From Desulfovibrio sp. (GTDB lineage: Bacteria; Desulfobacterota; Desulfovibrionia; Desulfovibrionales; Desulfovibrionaceae): 5,244 bases of DNA. Shown here piece by piece: positions 4,725 through 5,244 of this stretch (positions within the stretch are counted from its first letter, which is position 1; each line of letters starts with the position of its first letter). The notes under the pieces are model-generated. The model was given only the letters and a program-made list of their open reading frames with translations. It ran no database searches and was not told the origin of the DNA. Position numbers and translations under genes: made by a program. The stretch covers positions 1 through 5,244 of the forward strand of contig JAISNZ010000091.1 of NCBI GenBank assembly GCA_031275955.1, written 5' to 3'.

Positions 4725-5244
4725 CTATGCGTCCGGGTCTCCGCCCGGCTGTTCTCCGGCGGTGAGGAGCTGCCCCATGTCCAGGGTCCACTGGCCGCTC
4801 AATTTGACGGCCAGATCCGTGAACATGCCGGAGAGGGCGGAGCGGTAGACCATGTCGTGGCGAATCTGGGCGGCGGTATTGGCCAGGACGTTCAGGGCAT
4901 CCTGGTAGCGTTCCTCCACCTTGGCGGACAGGGCGTTGCTTTCCGCCATGAGCAGGTTGCGCAGTTCGCGCTCCGTGGTGTCTAGGGCGCCGGACAATCT
5001 GGCCGTCCTGCGCTCAAAGGCGTCGGCCGCGGCGGTCAGCTCCTTGGTCAGTTTGGCCAGAGATTCCGCGCGCTCCCGTTGTTCGTCCCGGATCAGGCCG
5101 TCTCTTTCGGCCTGTTCTTCCTGCAAGCGGTGCAAGAGGGATCCGGTTTCGCTTTTCATAAAATTTTCCAGTGAGTCCAGACGGGTTTTCAGGGCTTCCT
5201 GCACATCGGAAATTTCGCGCAAAACGCGTTCTTCCAGACGCTGA
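4725..5244 (-). CDS. Coiled-coil protein, C-terminal 172 residues (5' end beyond the window edge)
   Basis: The frame is open to the window edge: seven codons (QRLEERV) precede the TTG at 5222-5220, and they continue the same heptad pattern. The TTG is therefore probably an internal Leu and the true start lies outside. The first 115 or so visible residues are highly charged and helical, with hydrophobic residues at heptad spacing (LEERVL, LKTRLDSLENFM, LRNLLMAE), a long coiled coil without membrane segment or Cys. A shorter, less charged C-terminal part follows (MVYRSALSGMFTDLAVKL, then WTLDMGQLL), which could be a docking region, and the last residues (GEQPGGDPDA) look disordered. I do not recognise a named family. 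The stop is one base before the OmpA-like gene start, so the two proteins are probably made in fixed ratio and may form a complex, with this one on the cytoplasmic side. Confidence 0.8.
   Translation of the reverse strand, partial: QRLEERVLREISDVQEALKTRLDSLENFMKSETGSLLHRLQEEQAERDGLIRDEQRERAESLAKLTKELTAAADAFERRTARLSGALDTTERELRNLLMAESNALSAKVEERYQDALNVLANTAAQIRHDMVYRSALSGMFTDLAVKLSGQWTLDMGQLLTAGEQPGGDPDA

Noticed and set aside
5220..5222. TTG as start codon of the coiled-coil gene
   Set aside because: The frame stays open to the window edge and the upstream residues QRLEERV continue the heptad pattern, so the gene most likely starts outside the window.

Overview
The window is a GC-rich bacterial stretch. 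Its proteins are rich in Ala, Gly, Leu and Arg, and its few AT-rich patches are mostly homopolymer runs. The gene content (envelope-linked Ras-like GTPase, OmpA-domain protein, GGDEF enzyme) and the G-run/C-run hairpins suggest a proteobacterium, possibly a sulfate reducer of the Desulfovibrionaceae type. That assignment is a guess from style and memory; no taxonomic marker gene is present.

Layout, left to right. Positions 1-484 (minus) hold the first 161 residues of a MATE-family efflux transporter that runs off the left edge. Positions 485-698 are a divergent intergenic region with a perfect 10-bp GC hairpin and a weak sigma70-like promoter facing right. Positions 699-989 (plus) encode a 96-residue antibiotic-biosynthesis-monooxygenase-fold protein resembling LsrG/YgiN. 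Positions 990-1108 are a convergent spacer with a terminator-like hairpin. All later genes lie on the minus strand and are transcribed leftward in this order: a coiled-coil protein (4725 to beyond 5244, its 5' end outside the window), an inner-membrane protein with BON-like and OmpA-like domains (2783-4723), a small Ras-like GTPase (2216-2707) and a diguanylate cyclase (1109-2029).

The last four genes are the interesting part. The coiled-coil and OmpA genes are separated by one base, so they are almost certainly translationally coupled. The GTPase follows after 75 bp and the diguanylate cyclase after another 186 bp. Together they look like a trans-envelope module. The OmpA-like protein has about 320 residues predicted in the cytoplasm, one membrane helix, and a periplasmic part whose OmpA domain keeps the two residues that bind peptidoglycan. 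A cytoplasmic GTPase switch and a coiled-coil partner could act on its cytoplasmic side. The diguanylate cyclase has an intact GGEEF active site and an intact RxxD inhibitory site, and could link the module to c-di-GMP signalling. This joint function is inferred from gene order and domain logic, not shown.

Non-coding structure is notable. A 24-bp sequence occurs twice in inverted orientation (22 of 24 identical) on either side of the diguanylate cyclase gene. The 186-bp gap before that gene holds a row of stem-loops. A perfect 12-bp G/C palindrome that looks like a terminator stem lies inside the 5' coding part of the OmpA-like gene. No tRNA, rRNA, CRISPR array or transposase gene is visible.
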